Origin: Apostichopus japonicus
Lineage: Eukaryota; Echinodermata; Holothuroidea; Aspidochirotida; Stichopodidae
Direction: 5' to 3'
DNA length: 64,000 nucleotides
Assembly (NCBI RefSeq): GCF_037975245.1
Contig: NC_092563.1
Span: 11,719,501-11,783,500 of the forward strand
The position numbers were made by a program, and so were the translations under genes. Of this stretch, positions 25,158 through 38,127 are shown in pieces. The stretch's first letter is position 1. Every line of letters begins with the position of its first letter. Under the pieces are notes generated by a model that was not told the origin of the DNA, did not search any database, and saw nothing but the letters and a program-made list of their open reading frames with translations.

Positions 25158-27490
25158 TATTAAAGTGTAAATACATATGAATATCAACCGAAGTGGTTTA
25201 GGAATTACTATCCTAATTGATTAAAAATGATATTTGGTGTTTTAGAGACTTCAACATAAATTTAATTCTCTCATAAATGAATTAACATGTTCAAAGAAAG
25301 ACTTGAGCGATTCTTCTACATGTAGCCAGACAAAAAATATATCGTCAAATGTATCTAAAGTATGTATCTAAAGCAATCATTTATAAATGATTGCTTGCAA
25401 CATCTAGAATATTCATACAGTGAATGTTTTTTTTTTTGCCATCTTTATTCAAATTTGAATTCAATGTACAATTTTGTTTTTCCATTTTCGTAAATAAACA
25501 ATAGCTATTTCTTAAATAGCGACCATAATTGTGAAAATTAAAGTGATCGATTAACCAAGTATATATTAGATTAATACGAATTTCGAAATATATAATAAAC
25601 ATTCCCACGTAGCAGATAACCAAGGTATAACTGAATCAGGACAAATAAAAAGTGACTCCGAAAACCTAAACACCAAAAAGAGAAGAACAACTAGAAAATG
25701 TTGCGTAAAGGTTATTGTAAGAAATGGGAGAGCGAGTTTCGCACTTATGAAGATATTCCTCCACCTGTATAGTAAGAATTTAAGCTGATTGAAGAATACA
25801 TTTGTATTTGGAATACCACTGTTCATTTTTTCCTGATAAATATTATACTTCATATGAAAGATAAGGAAAGTGAATGTTGATGAAGATGTGCAGCATGTCA
25901 TATTTTAGTGGCATAACGCATATATAATCACCAAGTGGTGACCCCCTGTTATCATTCTGACATTATTGAACACTCAATCAAGTATGAATTAATTACATTT
26001 ACAATGCAATTTAACATTTTGATGCATCATTCATCCTTTTCTAAGCGAAGTTTCCATATTGCACGTATAACGTGACTGTATAGAAGTAATACAACCCATG
26101 TGTTTATGACTGTTTGAACGTACAGCGAGGAAACACCATGTGAGTATACTATAGTGAGCTGTTATCTAGTAACAACGTCACACTGCAGCCCTCCGGTATG
26201 CACTCCCCCTTGGGATCTTTGTGGACGTCTCACCATGCCTCTCATCATCTTAATTAAACCATTCAGCTTAGAAAAGGTGACATACACAAATTTGAAGGCA
26301 GCACCGCTACCGATCGTCCCAGCTGTAAAGATTATTAGTTTAGATGTGCACACATGGACTGCCTGAGAAAATAGTTTTTGCCTACTGTTATGTCAAGCTG
26401 AGATGAATGCGATAAACATGATGTATGTTTCCTATCAACGAAGCATGGTCGATATCGTCCTCGTCAACAAAACAAAATACAAAATCACGAGCAGGAAAGC
26501 TCTCTGAATTCCTCCTTCGATATTCATTCCTGTCAATCTAAGGATAATCCTCAAAACATGTTAATCTGCTTGCTACATCTGTGAGATCGAGATACCGTGC
26601 TGTATTTAATGTATATTAATAAAAGTTTGTATATAAAACGAACGATATATTACATATGGATTTGTATTTAACGTGGCATATCTCAAGGGGCGATTTTCCA
26701 TCCCACCATATAAACCTGCCCTCACCCCAAGCAAGATGATCACATGTTGCAGTATGCCAACTTTCTCAACAGGTGTTCACTTCAGGATAGCCTGTTAGAT
26801 TATAGTCGAATATTAACAATACTGTCATAGCACACGCCTCCAGGCAACATTGCATATAATATAATGTATATGGAAAATGATAAGCGTTTTAAATACTTTA
26901 ACACCAACGTATCAAACGAGTTATGTATTATTATACGATGACTTGAAAACAATGAATTGCATTGACCTTGTGTGTATATTATTCATATTATATCTGAGTT
27001 CTACCGGTCAGCTGCAGACAAATGATATAACATATGTCAATAATAGTCAATTTTTGTCCGTATGAACTGCTAGCCACCTTAAGTTATATGATCACGATGA
27101 TTATTGTTAAGTCTAATCGAATTGGTTCACTGATATTGACACATTCAATTCTGCTTTACCTCTTTAATATTGGTTCATATGCTGTAAAGTACCACAATAT
27201 TTCAAACTATAGATGGTTATGACTCATTATAAAGGGGCAAATAAGTTCATTAATTGAATTCGTGTATTACCATGAATATGTTGTAACCTCTATTCATAAC
27301 TTATAACATATATGGAGGTCTGTTAAAGGTGTTATGTTCATGTAATTTTAAATAGATTAAAATAAAACAACAAGGCTGAAACGCCTTAAAGGAAAACTTT
27401 GCATGCTGAACAATGATCATGCAATAAAAGCAAGCAGGGTCATTTACATACCGCAAGGAGACCTAAAGATTGATCTGTTCGCTTTATCTA
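25158..27490 (+). other. Intron 1, stretch without recognised genes
   Basis: AT-rich with no supported gene. The open frames at 25381-25901 (minus), 26154-26366 and 26877-27222 are short and carry no recognisable motif. Confidence 0.55.
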
Positions 27491-27492
27491 TA

Positions 27493-27545
<53 letters not shown>
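27491..27545. repeat. (TA)n tract left of a tRNA-containing element
   Basis: TA dinucleotide run abutting the tRNA-proximal end of the element at 27550-27815. Confidence 0.95.
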
Positions 27546-27549
<4 letters not shown>

Positions 27550-27550
<1 letters not shown>

Positions 27551-27815
27551 AATGAAGACGTAATGAAAAGGAAAATACAGAACAGTGAAAAAACTTCCAG
27601 CCTCCACAGGGATTCGAACCCAGGCCTCCCGCTTTGTACGCGGACACCCTAACCAAACAGGCCATGGACGCTGATTGTATATCCAGAGGTTCGAAACCGG
27701 TAAGGAAGGTCGTAATTTCACTGTAGGCGTTTGACACCTGTATCGAACAAACTAGTTCTGTTTTTGGTGACATATTTTGCCTGACTCTAGAGATCAAACA
27801 TGATGCTAACCAACT
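27550..27815 (-). mobile_element. tRNA-containing repeat family, copy 1
   Basis: Minus-strand copy of a family seen six times in the window. The order in the sense direction is a non-tRNA segment of about 150-200 bp, a tRNA cloverleaf at 27671-27600 (minus), an A6 on the plus strand that reads as a T6 Pol III stop, and a 40-50 bp tail ending at a (TA)n tract. The B box is intact (GGTTCGAATCC). The anticodon loop reads GTACAAA. A second (TA)n tract lies on the far side at 27842. Confidence 0.75.
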
Positions 27816-27839
27816 CTATACCAAAGATGAAGATGATAA

Positions 27840-27841
<2 letters not shown>

Positions 27842-27927
<86 letters not shown>
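27842..27927. repeat. (TA)n tract right of the tRNA-containing element
   Basis: TA dinucleotide run on the opposite side of copy 1 from the tract at 27491. The element therefore looks inserted into a pre-existing TA microsatellite. Confidence 0.95.
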
Positions 27928-27928
<1 letters not shown>

Positions 27929-27939
27929 AACATGCATTA

Positions 27940-30900
27940 TGTTAGCACATTAAACATTTGCGCGTGAAATTTGACATGTGGCTCCTTTTCTTTTTGCATG
28001 CAAATATAAATTATAAAGAAGTGCAGTTTACTAATGACTTGAAAGTTGTCGCTACTTGTAAAATTTAAAAGAGAATTTGGTTAATCAAGCATTATGACCA
28101 CAAATTGTAGTCATCTTCATCTTTGCTACAGATGAGAGGAATTAAATCACCTTTCTAGATTTTCTCATGATGTACAGTGCCTTAAAGATGAGAGTCGACA
28201 GATACGCGTCAATGTGGAATGAATGACCCAATCGATTTGACTGGTGTTAGCTGTAATCGCTACCTGGAAAGTCTATAAATATATCAGCCTTGATTGATTA
28301 GATAGTAGCTGCTGACATGTTCCTGTATCATTGTCTTCAATTTCACCGAGGGAGAATATTTCTGTATGAAACACGTTAATGATCATTAAGTGTCCTTTTG
28401 GGTTTTAAACGTCAAATGAAGTAAGTTATGTACATGGTGTCTGGTATTCATGCTGTAGGGTAAATATCTAATAAATAAATAGCTGAACGCAGAATTTACT
28501 AAAATCCTCGTAGCATTAACATCTCATGATTAATGCCTGCATCGATAATATTCAGATAGTGTGCTGGGGAGAGTAAGACACGTCTATGTGCGTATCGATC
28601 TGCAACAATTCCTATGTTTTTATGATCTTTTGTGGGACACAGAAAGTGAGTGATATTTTATTTTATTTTTGTATTGACAGAATATAAGAGTATATATAAT
28701 TTGGTATTAAAATGTCACGACGTTATATCTGCAAATGCCACATCTTTCATGTTTTGTGCACGTGACAAAACGGCTTAATGATGATTGGATCACACTTGAA
28801 TGAAAAGACTGTTATACACAATGAGGACTATCATTCCAAGTAACATACGTAGAGCGATGGAAATCTCTTAAGAGCCTTACTACTACTTTGAAGTCGAGTT
28901 TGAGTCTTTAGTCCTTAGGTTATTTCGATTCTCCTTCCTGCTGAGGCATTCATCTGTTAACCACTGAATCTTATCTCCTTTTGCACCAGTAACGTTTGCG
29001 AGGTTAGCTAAGCTGATCTTGGCCGCTAACTTCTCCATCCGTGACGTCGGCTTATCTACATGCGATGTAACTTCTGTCCTTGACGGAATGTAATAGGGAA
29101 TACAAAAATGTCGAAGTCTCATGGAATATGTTTTTTATTAGGAATTAACAACGATAAAAACTTAAAGGTATAATCGGAGGAGGTTTCCTTACCACCATTG
29201 AGAGATAAATTGGATGTAGAAAGCAACTTTAACACCCAAGAGGTCTAAAAGTCTTTCCCCTCTTTCTTTCATTTTTCTTCTTGGAAGAGATTGTGTAGCA
29301 AATTGTCTGTACCAATATACTACATCTCGGTCTATCTCACCTTCTTTTGCAGAAAATGGGTGGCGCTGACTATTACTAACATAACAATTAGCAAATACAT
29401 GCCTTTATTAATCAAATCATTCGCTGGTCAGGTACCCTCTTACTACCGAGCTTATAATAGCGGCCGATAAAATAATAAATACATGGAGATGGAACCATGA
29501 AAAAGAATATTTTTGAAAATGATCTTGTCTTCGGTTATGATGCATGCATAAATTCATTCATCCCATACCATACTGTGAATGAACGTAAGCAAAAGTTTAG
29601 TTATACTTCTCTCATCGTTTGCTGCGACGTGAGGGTATATCGTAAAATGGAAATTTAACTCGATTACGGTCAACTCATTGCAGATAAATATTACGTAGAG
29701 TGATTAAAACTAAAAGCGGTTATATTAATCGGTTCTTTAAACGGAGATTAAAACTCGACACGAGGTGTCATGGTGAAAAATGATCAAATCAATGTCAAGC
29801 GGACCGAGTTAGTGCTCATACACGAATCGTCAGACGAAAATATGTTATTCTTATATTTGGAATCAGAATAAGACACCAAACATTCGGACGTTATTATGTT
29901 ATTATATTCTTCTCAGTAATAAGAAACACAGAAGGGGGTTTCTTTATAATTCGTCCCCCCCCCCATTTTATTAGGTATACATCTAGTGGCTCAAGCTTTC
30001 TAGCCCTCCCCCTCTTTTTTCATTTATTGTTTTCTTTTGTTCTACAAATCAAGCTACGACATAAACATTCAAATACAAATAATGTAAATTGCTTCTTATC
30101 TCAATTTATGTAAATTGCTTTTCATATTACTTATGAACTAGATGTTGAATCTCTGATGTTTTCATTCCCCTACTGATTGCCAGAGATTGGACTATGCTAT
30201 TTGCAAGTCTTAATTAGCTGAGATTCATCTGACCTAGATTCATATCTTATATACCTCGGGGTCCCTTCCAACCATGAACTCGGATCGATGTGAAATAAAC
30301 GCTAGATGAATTAAATGATGTATTGATTTTGCTTTCAGCGGCGCAAAAATTCAAAATTTTTAAGCATTCTATGATACGATGCTTATGCCTGTCTTAAAAA
30401 CAAAATTCTATATATATATATGTTGTGACGAGAGACTACAAGTGACTACTTCCGTAATAGATTTGTGAGCATTCATTATATTGTAGCCATTATTTCATCA
30501 CAACAAGAGCACTGCATCAGCGATGCTGGAAATGCAATCGGCTTTTAATTAACTTGGTCAATCTATCGGGGATCTGCTGCACTTTAGTTTAAAGACAATA
30601 TATAAGTTTTCCCTTTAGTTTAAATTGGAAAAGCTGATTAATAATCTAGTACTAATGGATATTTGTTTTAACGTAGCCTTGCAGTAAATATACAATTTTA
30701 AGAATAAGAATAAGAACTTTAATAGACTAATTAACATTCAATGTTGCTGACGACCCTTTCTGAGACAATTTGATATCAATCACTCAACACAATGTTAAAC
30801 CTATGCACTTACATATATATACGTTTTCACACATCTACAGATACTGAATGTGTCTTCAGTTACTACATCTATGTTATACGCAGATTGCCTCTTTCTGGGA

Positions 30901-33306
30901 TCACCAGATCACACACACATATACCTGTATATCATATGAAATACACAATGCGCATAGATAGTATCATGAACATATGCACGAGATATAGTAACATATCGCT
31001 AGTTATTTCATACACAAAATACCTACGTAATATTATAGCCGTCATACTGGAAATATAATAGGGAAATAATTGATAACTACGTATAAATAAATGCCCCAAT
31101 ATATTTTTGACAACATGAATTCGTCAACCATATTGTTTGTGTCCATCATAAGCGTAGAACTCTTGTGCTTAATACATTGCTAGGTTCATGTTCACATGAA
31201 ACGCCACACCACTTTTTATTCTTTCTTGTAATTTAGATTATGCTTCAAGTTAATGTCACCTTATTACGATGATTATGCAAATAATATTATGCGTATTGTG
31301 TGTTTTTTTCTTTTTTTTCCATGTATTATTAATTTCATCGTCACAGTAATATAGGATTTATGGTGTTTAATCATGTTGCGAGCATTTGGTTTGATGTCAT
31401 TATGCACATTTGAGATAATATACATGCATTGTGTGTGTTTATGTAACATAATATGAGTCTATGTGAAAGATGATAAAATGTATATGGTGTCTACGATATT
31501 TTATTTGTTTTCGTTATATCTGTAATAATGAATAAGTGTGTTGTTTATGATATATATACATACATACATACATATATATATATATATACATTCATATATA
31601 TATATATATATATATATTATGTAAATGATGTGTTTATGATGTAATGATAAAGAAAAGTTTATTTGGTATGGAAGGATGCTTATAAACATATTTGAATGTC
31701 GTGTACTATCTTTCATTCCCTTGACCAATTTGTCTGTTTCCTTAAGAAAACATGCATGAACCTCCTCTTGGGAAATAAATTTTTCATTTATATTATGCTC
31801 GTTTGGAAATATGAAGGTCATGTGTTTCTCTAGGGTAAAAGAAAACACTTGTATTTCTGAAGAAAAAGAAGGAATTTCGAAGTATATTGTTGTCCCTGAA
31901 ATGTTGATGCCTACACGTGAGTTCTTAGGACAACTACAGTCATCGATAGTTACTTATTCTGTCTGTTATTGCTTGCCCAAGGTTAAGAGAGATATTGGGA
32001 CATAATTTCTACCTGTCTAGGATTTTTCATCTCTGAGCGCGGTCTTGCTAATGGATGAACAGCCGGTTTTTAATCTCCAGGGAATTTCATTGAATTTCTT
32101 TTGCGAACAAGACGTGCCTCTTTACTTTGAATATGGATTTAGAATATCAAAATTTCAAAGGAAAGTAGAAACATAAGCTTGCGTCCTTGTCTTATGTTCA
32201 TCAGTGTATCTACTTTAGATGTGTTTATATGTCTCCAATACTTTACATCAAGTCTTAGCTTCTTTCAGATAAGAGGATTTTCCTTCTACTTTTCGTACGA
32301 AGCATTCCATAAAGATATATATATATATCAATATTTACCACAAATAAAATAGAACCTTTAAATTGACATCATTCCCCAGAAATGTGTATACTCATTGAAA
32401 GTAAAACCAACTCTTGCATTTTAGACAATGTTAAGGCATAGGATAATGAGCACTTTTATTTGTTAGAAACAGCAACATATATTAAGGTGTTCACTCTCAA
32501 CAGTGTCGACGTGGCCATCTTGGCATAATATTTCTATTGCATCTACAAATAACTAAGCAAAGATCATATATGCAGTTTCTTTGCGTCAATGTTAAAGAAC
32601 AAGTTCCCAGTTAGAAGTAAAAATAAAACATGTACTTATATTTCGTAGCTCATGGCCATCCCACCAAATATAGGCCTACGTCGCACAGAGGGAGAAAAAC
32701 CTTCATTAACTTGCAATTATCGACCATTAAGATGATATGTTTCAGAACTCCATGTCAAGCTTTAAAAGAAAAAAATGTCACCTATTGTAAATGATGAAAG
32801 ATATCAACATGCACTACATGAGGCAAATATGTTTTTTTTAGGAAAAATTGTGCACAAAGTTATTACGATTTACTGCTAATATGTATGTGAAGATATTTCA
32901 TATACCAATTAGCTCCTACTTTTCCTTGAAAATCCTTGCATTTAATCGATTTACATGATTTTATTGTCTAATTTGTTATTTTATGATTGATTTCATCCCT
33001 TATCCAAGTTTAAAGCGATGAAGCCGTTTATATACTTTACTGATATTTAAGATCATTAAAAATCAAACAAAGTGAAATTGTTCCTAAAACTTAAGGTAAA
33101 ATTTAATATATAGCTAAAATGTGAAGAAAAAAAACTATAAGTAGCAATTATATATCTTAATCGACATAATTAAAAAATATAAATGTTCGGGGAAGTGAAT
33201 GTAAATAAAGTTACAAAGATAACAATAACACTTACTCATATTTCACAATGTTAAGTTAAAAAGAAGAAGAAGAAGGCGTAGAGAGAAAGATGCTAGGACT
33301 GTCTAT
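27940..33306 (+). other. Intron 1, long stretch without recognised genes
   Basis: About 5.4 kb. A minus-strand frame at 28883-29122 has a hydrophilic sequence I do not recognise. C-rich runs occur near 29948-29958 and a mixed (TA)n/(CATA)n block at 31553-31617. No supported coding or RNA gene. Confidence 0.55.
31553..31617. repeat. (CATA)n/(TA)n microsatellite
   Basis: Short CATA repeats pass into TA dinucleotides; low-complexity Ile/Tyr frames overlap it. Confidence 0.9.
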
Positions 33307-33475
33307 GAAGATAGATACACATCTTGTACAATCAATGTTAAGCATATATTTCAGCCCATGAAAATAGATACACATCTTGTACAATGAATGTTAAGCATAT
33401 ATTTCAGCCCATGAAAATAGATACAAATTATGCAGAATGAATGTCAAGCATATATTTGAGCCTAGATACGTACAC
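33307..33475. repeat. 53-bp tandem repeat, about 3 copies
   Basis: The unit beginning AGATACACATCTTGTAC recurs at 33313, 33366 and 33419 with a 53-bp period. The first two copies are nearly identical and the third is diverged. Weaker echoes (TACACATCA, GATG) continue to about 33660. Confidence 0.85.
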
Positions 33476-35352
33476 ATCAAGTAAGATGCAGTTATATAGA
33501 AAGAGTGTGTATCACATGATGCTACGTACACAAAAACAGGATGTATATGCTAGTTATTTAGCAACCCCTGCAGGAAGACAGCCGTACATCATGCAAGATG
33601 TATTACAGCTACATAACAGGTCATGTAGATAGGTACACATCACAAAAGATGAATGCTAGGCACATAGACCCATTCAAGTGTCCCCTTCACTAGTTAAGTC
33701 ACCGACAATAGACTTTACCATAGAAATAATATTCATTTCAATGGATGCTATCATGATCCAAGTCAGTCATTAAGTGAGGGTAACGAGTTCGCATATCTAT
33801 GTAGTGACCTACATTACAACCGCTGACGTCACAGCGCGCGATATTCCCCTGTGACGTGAGCTAATATGGAGGGAAGTGATACTTCTATAGTGATCAGAAA
33901 TTATGAGATTAAAATGTAAATGGAAAACTAGTGTCACAAAAGCTTCGAGAACATAATCATGGATTTTGACTATTGTTTAATGTGATAGCTTTAGACTGCG
34001 CAAGATCCTTTTCAATAGTTTTATATATTGGGCGCAAACCCCTTTTAATTGTATGTGCCCAGTAACTGTCTCAAAAGCTTCATTTATTCTTTCCCGACGG
34101 CGTCTTTCTAGGGGAGTATTCTCTTTCGAATATGAAAACACGCGACGTGTGATTTATTTTCCCTAATCCCTATATTTCAGACAAATGCGTCTGTTGTTCA
34201 AATGCAGTTGTATTGAAAGAACTTAGATAATTTAATGCAAAGAGAACATCTCCAAAAAGTTTTCTAATTTTTCGTTGTAGGCAAAAAGATTATTAATAAT
34301 TGTTCATCTGATTATAGCAAACAGGCTAAGGATTCTCGCGACACTTGCAATTGAATGATAGGGCAAACATTTATCACGGGAATAAATTTCAAAGTATTAA
34401 TAAACGACTTCGTCGCTGACATGTTTCTGCCATGGAATGCAGAATCGGACAAAATCATTTATTCGTGTTCACCTTTCACACAAATGTTCATAAAATAAGT
34501 CTTAACCTAGGATAGCACATGACCAATCATGGAAAGGATGACTTTATGTTCAGCCAACGATCACAATTTATATGACGTGTATATGACGTTTGAAGTTTCG
34601 GTATCGGAGTGTTTACTTTGTTCATGTACTTTGCTTTGTGCCAATTTATTTAAAGTATATACAAGCACACACTACATTCTACTTTTAAGAATACTGAATG
34701 ATTGTTTCCATAATAAACTTATCTATTTTATATCAAATGAATCTTTTTAGCTATATTTCCAGTGTTTTACCTCTCATATAATTGGGTGTATAGTTCTAAC
34801 TTTCACACTGTTAATGATACACGACTACACGCACTGTCATTGGAATGTCTTTCCGTAGATCCTGGCATGCTTTCACTGTCAATCACGTATGAATACTTGT
34901 GTGGACCTCATTAAAAGACTAAGACTGTACTCTTTGTTCTGTTTTAAAGAAGGGTTAACGTTTTATCTCTACGGGGGCTGCTGGACAAATCATCTCTGGA
35001 CAGCCGTTAACAAACGACCCCAATTTCAAACAGCTTGACACCACGTAAGGTAGATTAAAAAGATCGTTCCTTAGCAACCTATTTCGTGGCTAATGGGACT
35101 GCTTAAATTCCTGAAACGTTCTTTTTGGCTTTAACGTTTGGTGACATTGGCAACTTCTTGTCAAGTATGAGGTAAATTATTGCGTTCTTGCTAATAATCT
35201 TTTATATCAGACATTTTATTTCTTGCAAGATTTCAGATATGAACAACGTATCTTCTTCTGACAAAACGTTTGTAAACGAAAGAGTGAGTGACGTAACACA
35301 ACACGTTTCAGCTGGTAAAGTAGTGTAATTGTAGTTGTTGTGATTCTGACAA

Positions 35353-35671
35353 AGTCTGTTCAAAGTATCTCTTTCGAGATCCGGCTTTAGGAATCACAAA
35401 TGATTTCGAGTTGGTTAGCATCATGTTTGATCTCTAGAGTAAGGCAAAATATGTCACCAAAAACAGAACTAGTATTGTTCGATACAGGTGACAAATGCCT
35501 ACAGTGGAATAACGACCTTCCTTACCGGTTTCGAACCTCTGGACATACAATCAGCGTCCATAGCCTAGTGGTTAGGGTGTCCGCGTACAGAGCGGAAGGC
35601 CCGGGTTCGAATCCCGGTGGAGGCTGGAAGTTTTTTCACTGTTCTTGATTTTCCAACTTATTACGATTTTC

Positions 35672-35676
<5 letters not shown>
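35353..35676 (+). mobile_element. tRNA-containing repeat family, copy 2 (best preserved)
   Basis: Sense-strand copy of about 320 bp starting AGTCTGTTCAAAGTAT. A 190-bp body is followed by a complete tRNA cloverleaf at 35554-35624, then a T6 run at 35631-35636 and a tail that passes into (TA)n. The position of the tRNA near the 3' rather than the 5' end is unlike a textbook SINE. The body may itself contain an older tRNA remnant (GGTTTCGAACC near 35528). Confidence 0.8.
35554..35624 (+). tRNA. tRNA-like cloverleaf within a repeat (pseudo-tRNA)
   Basis: All four arms fold. The acceptor is GCGTCCA/TGGAGGC with one mismatch, and the D stem is GCCT/GGGT. The anticodon stem TCCGC/GCGGA has a GTACAGA loop, and the T arm CCGGG/CCCGG has a TTCGAAT loop. 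The A box is TAGCCTAGTGG and the B box GGTTCGAATCC. Position 33 is T; positions 34-36 read ACA. The anticodon loop differs between copies (ACA, ATA, AAA) while stems persist, so this is a repeat-borne tRNA-like unit and unlikely to be a working decoder. Confidence 0.7.

Positions 35677-35710
<34 letters not shown>
35677..35710. repeat. (TA)n tail of tRNA-containing element
   Basis: TA dinucleotides directly after the 3' tail of copy 2. Confidence 0.9.
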
Positions 35711-35713
<3 letters not shown>

Positions 35714-36269
35714 AAGTATTTGGCATATTCAACTAACAATGGTTGTAATTGTAGTATTAACTTTGAACTTTGTGATTTTAAATTAAACGTGTTAGTGTTT
35801 CAAAAGTTGACTTACCCTCGCATTCGATTCTCATAAAATATTACAATAGATTTAAACAACACTCGGCACTTGTATACCTATATTTCCTTTCCTTTTTGTT
35901 TTTGCTCAAGTAACTTTCATTAAATGGATGAAATAGAACTAGTGACACACTTTAAATGGCATGATCGATGATGTTTTATTTTCACAACTTATTATGCAAA
36001 GTTTAGTCATTTAGCATTTTAGGTGGAAGTTACAGACGATAAACTCCCCTTTTCTGTGAAGTAATAAAACAAACCTGTGAGCGGCTGCCTGAATTCACTT
36101 TTCCGGTTTTGTCATTTTTTGTTAATGGAAAACCTGAAGACAACGACCACGTTGTTGAAATACAGAGTTTCATCCCCATGTTATGAGTCGTGTAATTAAA
36201 GTTTAATTAACGCTTGTAATGACTATATGACTATTAATGAAACAAAAGGCTCTACCCTCTGTTATATCA

Positions 36270-36420
36270 ATTCAAATTTTAGGAGGGCTAACTTCCTTTC
36301 TGGGGAAGGCTTAGGTGCAAAATGGTGCCATCATTTCATTTACGTTATTAACTACATTTGTGTATACTATTCGAAAAATATATGGCATTTGAAGGAATGT
36401 TTTGACCGAGGTAGGGAGGA
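36270..36420 (+). mobile_element. Possible relic related to the 24.6-kb hAT element
   Basis: The stretch GGCTTAGGTGCAAAATGGTG with its downstream CATCATTTC and TTTGTGTA is similar by eye to 24728-24785 inside the 581-bp hAT-like element (GGCTTAGATGCAAAAAGGTG). I found no terminal repeats or target duplication, so it would be a truncated fragment. Confidence 0.4.
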
Positions 36421-36712
36421 AACACGTGTCCCCATGCTCCCAGTGGCTTGTCCAATGAAATCTCGTTCTGTGCTGAGAATGTCTAAGGCAGAAAGATTCA
36501 AAGAATCAGATCACACCGTGTTATAAAAACAAGAAGCCTATCATGTATCATATATATCATAACTATTTAGTTTTCTTTTGTCATTTTAGCCGTTCCCGTT
36601 TCATCCTGGAAAGGTTCTCTGTATGTGTGTCACATTGGCCCTGCCCAGCACCTTTTGCTGCGCGGCCGATTAAGAGCATGTCATATCCTTCCCATTTGAG
36701 CTTACAGTTGAA

Positions 36713-36838
36713 GGTCCTCCCTCATAGACAAGGCAATACCCGCACTGTACTATTATGTTATCAGGAACTATAATCACGGTCCTCACTCATAGCCAAGACA
36801 AACCCCGCACTGTACTATTTTGTTATCAGGAACTATGG
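36713..36838. repeat. 65-bp direct duplication
   Basis: Two adjacent copies start at 36713 and 36778 and share CGCACTGTACTATT, TGTTATCAGGAACTAT and CTCATAG. Confidence 0.85.
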
Positions 36839-36939
36839 TCATGTGCAAAGCTTGGGTACAAGTTAAGTTTCAATCACTTAGACCCAACAGAAAAAAGAAA
36901 TAAAATTATCTTATTATAGCTAACGTTAGTTATAGTTCG

Positions 36940-37025
36940 CGCGAATCGTCACCATTATCGTCATCACCGTCGTCACCATTATCGTCGTCATTGTCGTCGT
37001 CGTCATCATCGTCATCAGCATGATA
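36940..37025. repeat. Imperfect (GTC/ATC) trinucleotide repeat
   Basis: A run of CGTCATCAC/CGTCGTC trinucleotides about 85 bp long. It is open on some frames but has no flanking coding signal. Confidence 0.85.
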
Positions 37026-37820
37026 TGCATCACTGATCACGTACAGTGAGTGTAGTGTAGTGGTTTTAATCATCATGTAAAAGGTGACATTAGCATGCCC
37101 GGAATACTAATCAGATATATCTCGGTCATAACAACCTAACACTAGTGAGAGTCAGTTGAGATTGCATATTAATAAGTTGATTAATTCATTTCACAATCAA
37201 CTGATTTTGCATAACCGTGCAGCAAACAATAAGTGCGGGATTTCTCCAGTGTTTGCTCAATGCAGAGATCAGTGAAATCTATCAAGGGTATTCGATGACC
37301 TTTGAAAGCATTCTTGTAGCTACGTACATGACGCGAATGCTATTACATTTGCACTATCATGCCCTTGAATAAGCAAAGTAAGGGTATAACTGCGGAAGTT
37401 CGTATAGCCTTGTAACCAACCAGAAATCTCAGTTTGTACGTAGCTGTGCATGACGTAAGTTTAAATATACATAACATATGATCAAGAACAACAAAATATA
37501 AGTTTCTGTTTGATTAAATCTCTTAAAACTACCGCATTATCTACCTCTGACATGACTAGAACGAAAGAAGAGAAGAAATAGAGGAAAGATTAAAAATCAG
37601 CTGGATGCGATTCACCACTTCATTGATATTAACCATTTCACTCTTTTAAATAGATTGAATCAAATTACCGCTGAAAGGTCGAACTCTGTGGTCGAATTCA
37701 TATCTGGAATTCATTCGATGCAACAGATTAATATAGAGGAGACGTTATGACTGATTATTCCTTCCTCGCTTCCACCTCCGACACCTCGTTATTAAATATA
37801 TCACCGTTTGCAGTTCAAAC

Positions 37821-38119
37821 CAAGGGCGTAGGAACCGGGGGGCTGGGGGGGCGCCAGCCCCCAGTGAAAAATATGGTGGGGCGGAAGTATCATTCCGCCC
37901 CCCGCTTCGCAAGTCAGAAAACCCCTTTTTCATTTCCAAATGAGAAAAACATCTCATTAGGAGCATCAAATTGCATCTAAGGCCAGGTGAAAATGCAAAA
38001 TTATTTACAAAATGGAGTGGGTGTTGAAGTGTGCTATATTGCACCAAATTGCATCTGAGGCCACCTGGAAATGCAAAACATTTCCTAAAAAAATACAAAA
38101 GTACCTTCCTACGCCACTG
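37821..38119. mobile_element. hAT-like MITE (299 bp)
   Basis: Exact 8-bp target duplication GTTCAAAC at 37813-37820 and 38120-38127. The terminal inverted repeats are CAAGGGCGTAGGAACC on the left and CAGTGGCGTAGGAAGG as the right complement. Inside are a C/G-rich palindromic stretch near 37830-37860 and an internal duplication (CAAATTGCATCTAAGGCCA and CAAATTGCATCTGAGGCCA). The 126-138 codon frames crossing it extend into flanking DNA and are not genes. Confidence 0.88.
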
Positions 38120-38127
38120 GTTCAAAC

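Noticed and set aside
27444-27797. 117-codon frame resembling a conserved protein (SNPGG/HRDSNPG motifs)
   Set aside because: These motifs are the translation of the tRNA B-box repeat (GGTTCGAATCCC) and recur at every copy of the family; not a protein gene.
35554-35624. Functional tRNA gene
   Set aside because: The cloverleaf is one of several copies inside a dispersed repeat with variable anticodon loop and an acceptor mismatch.
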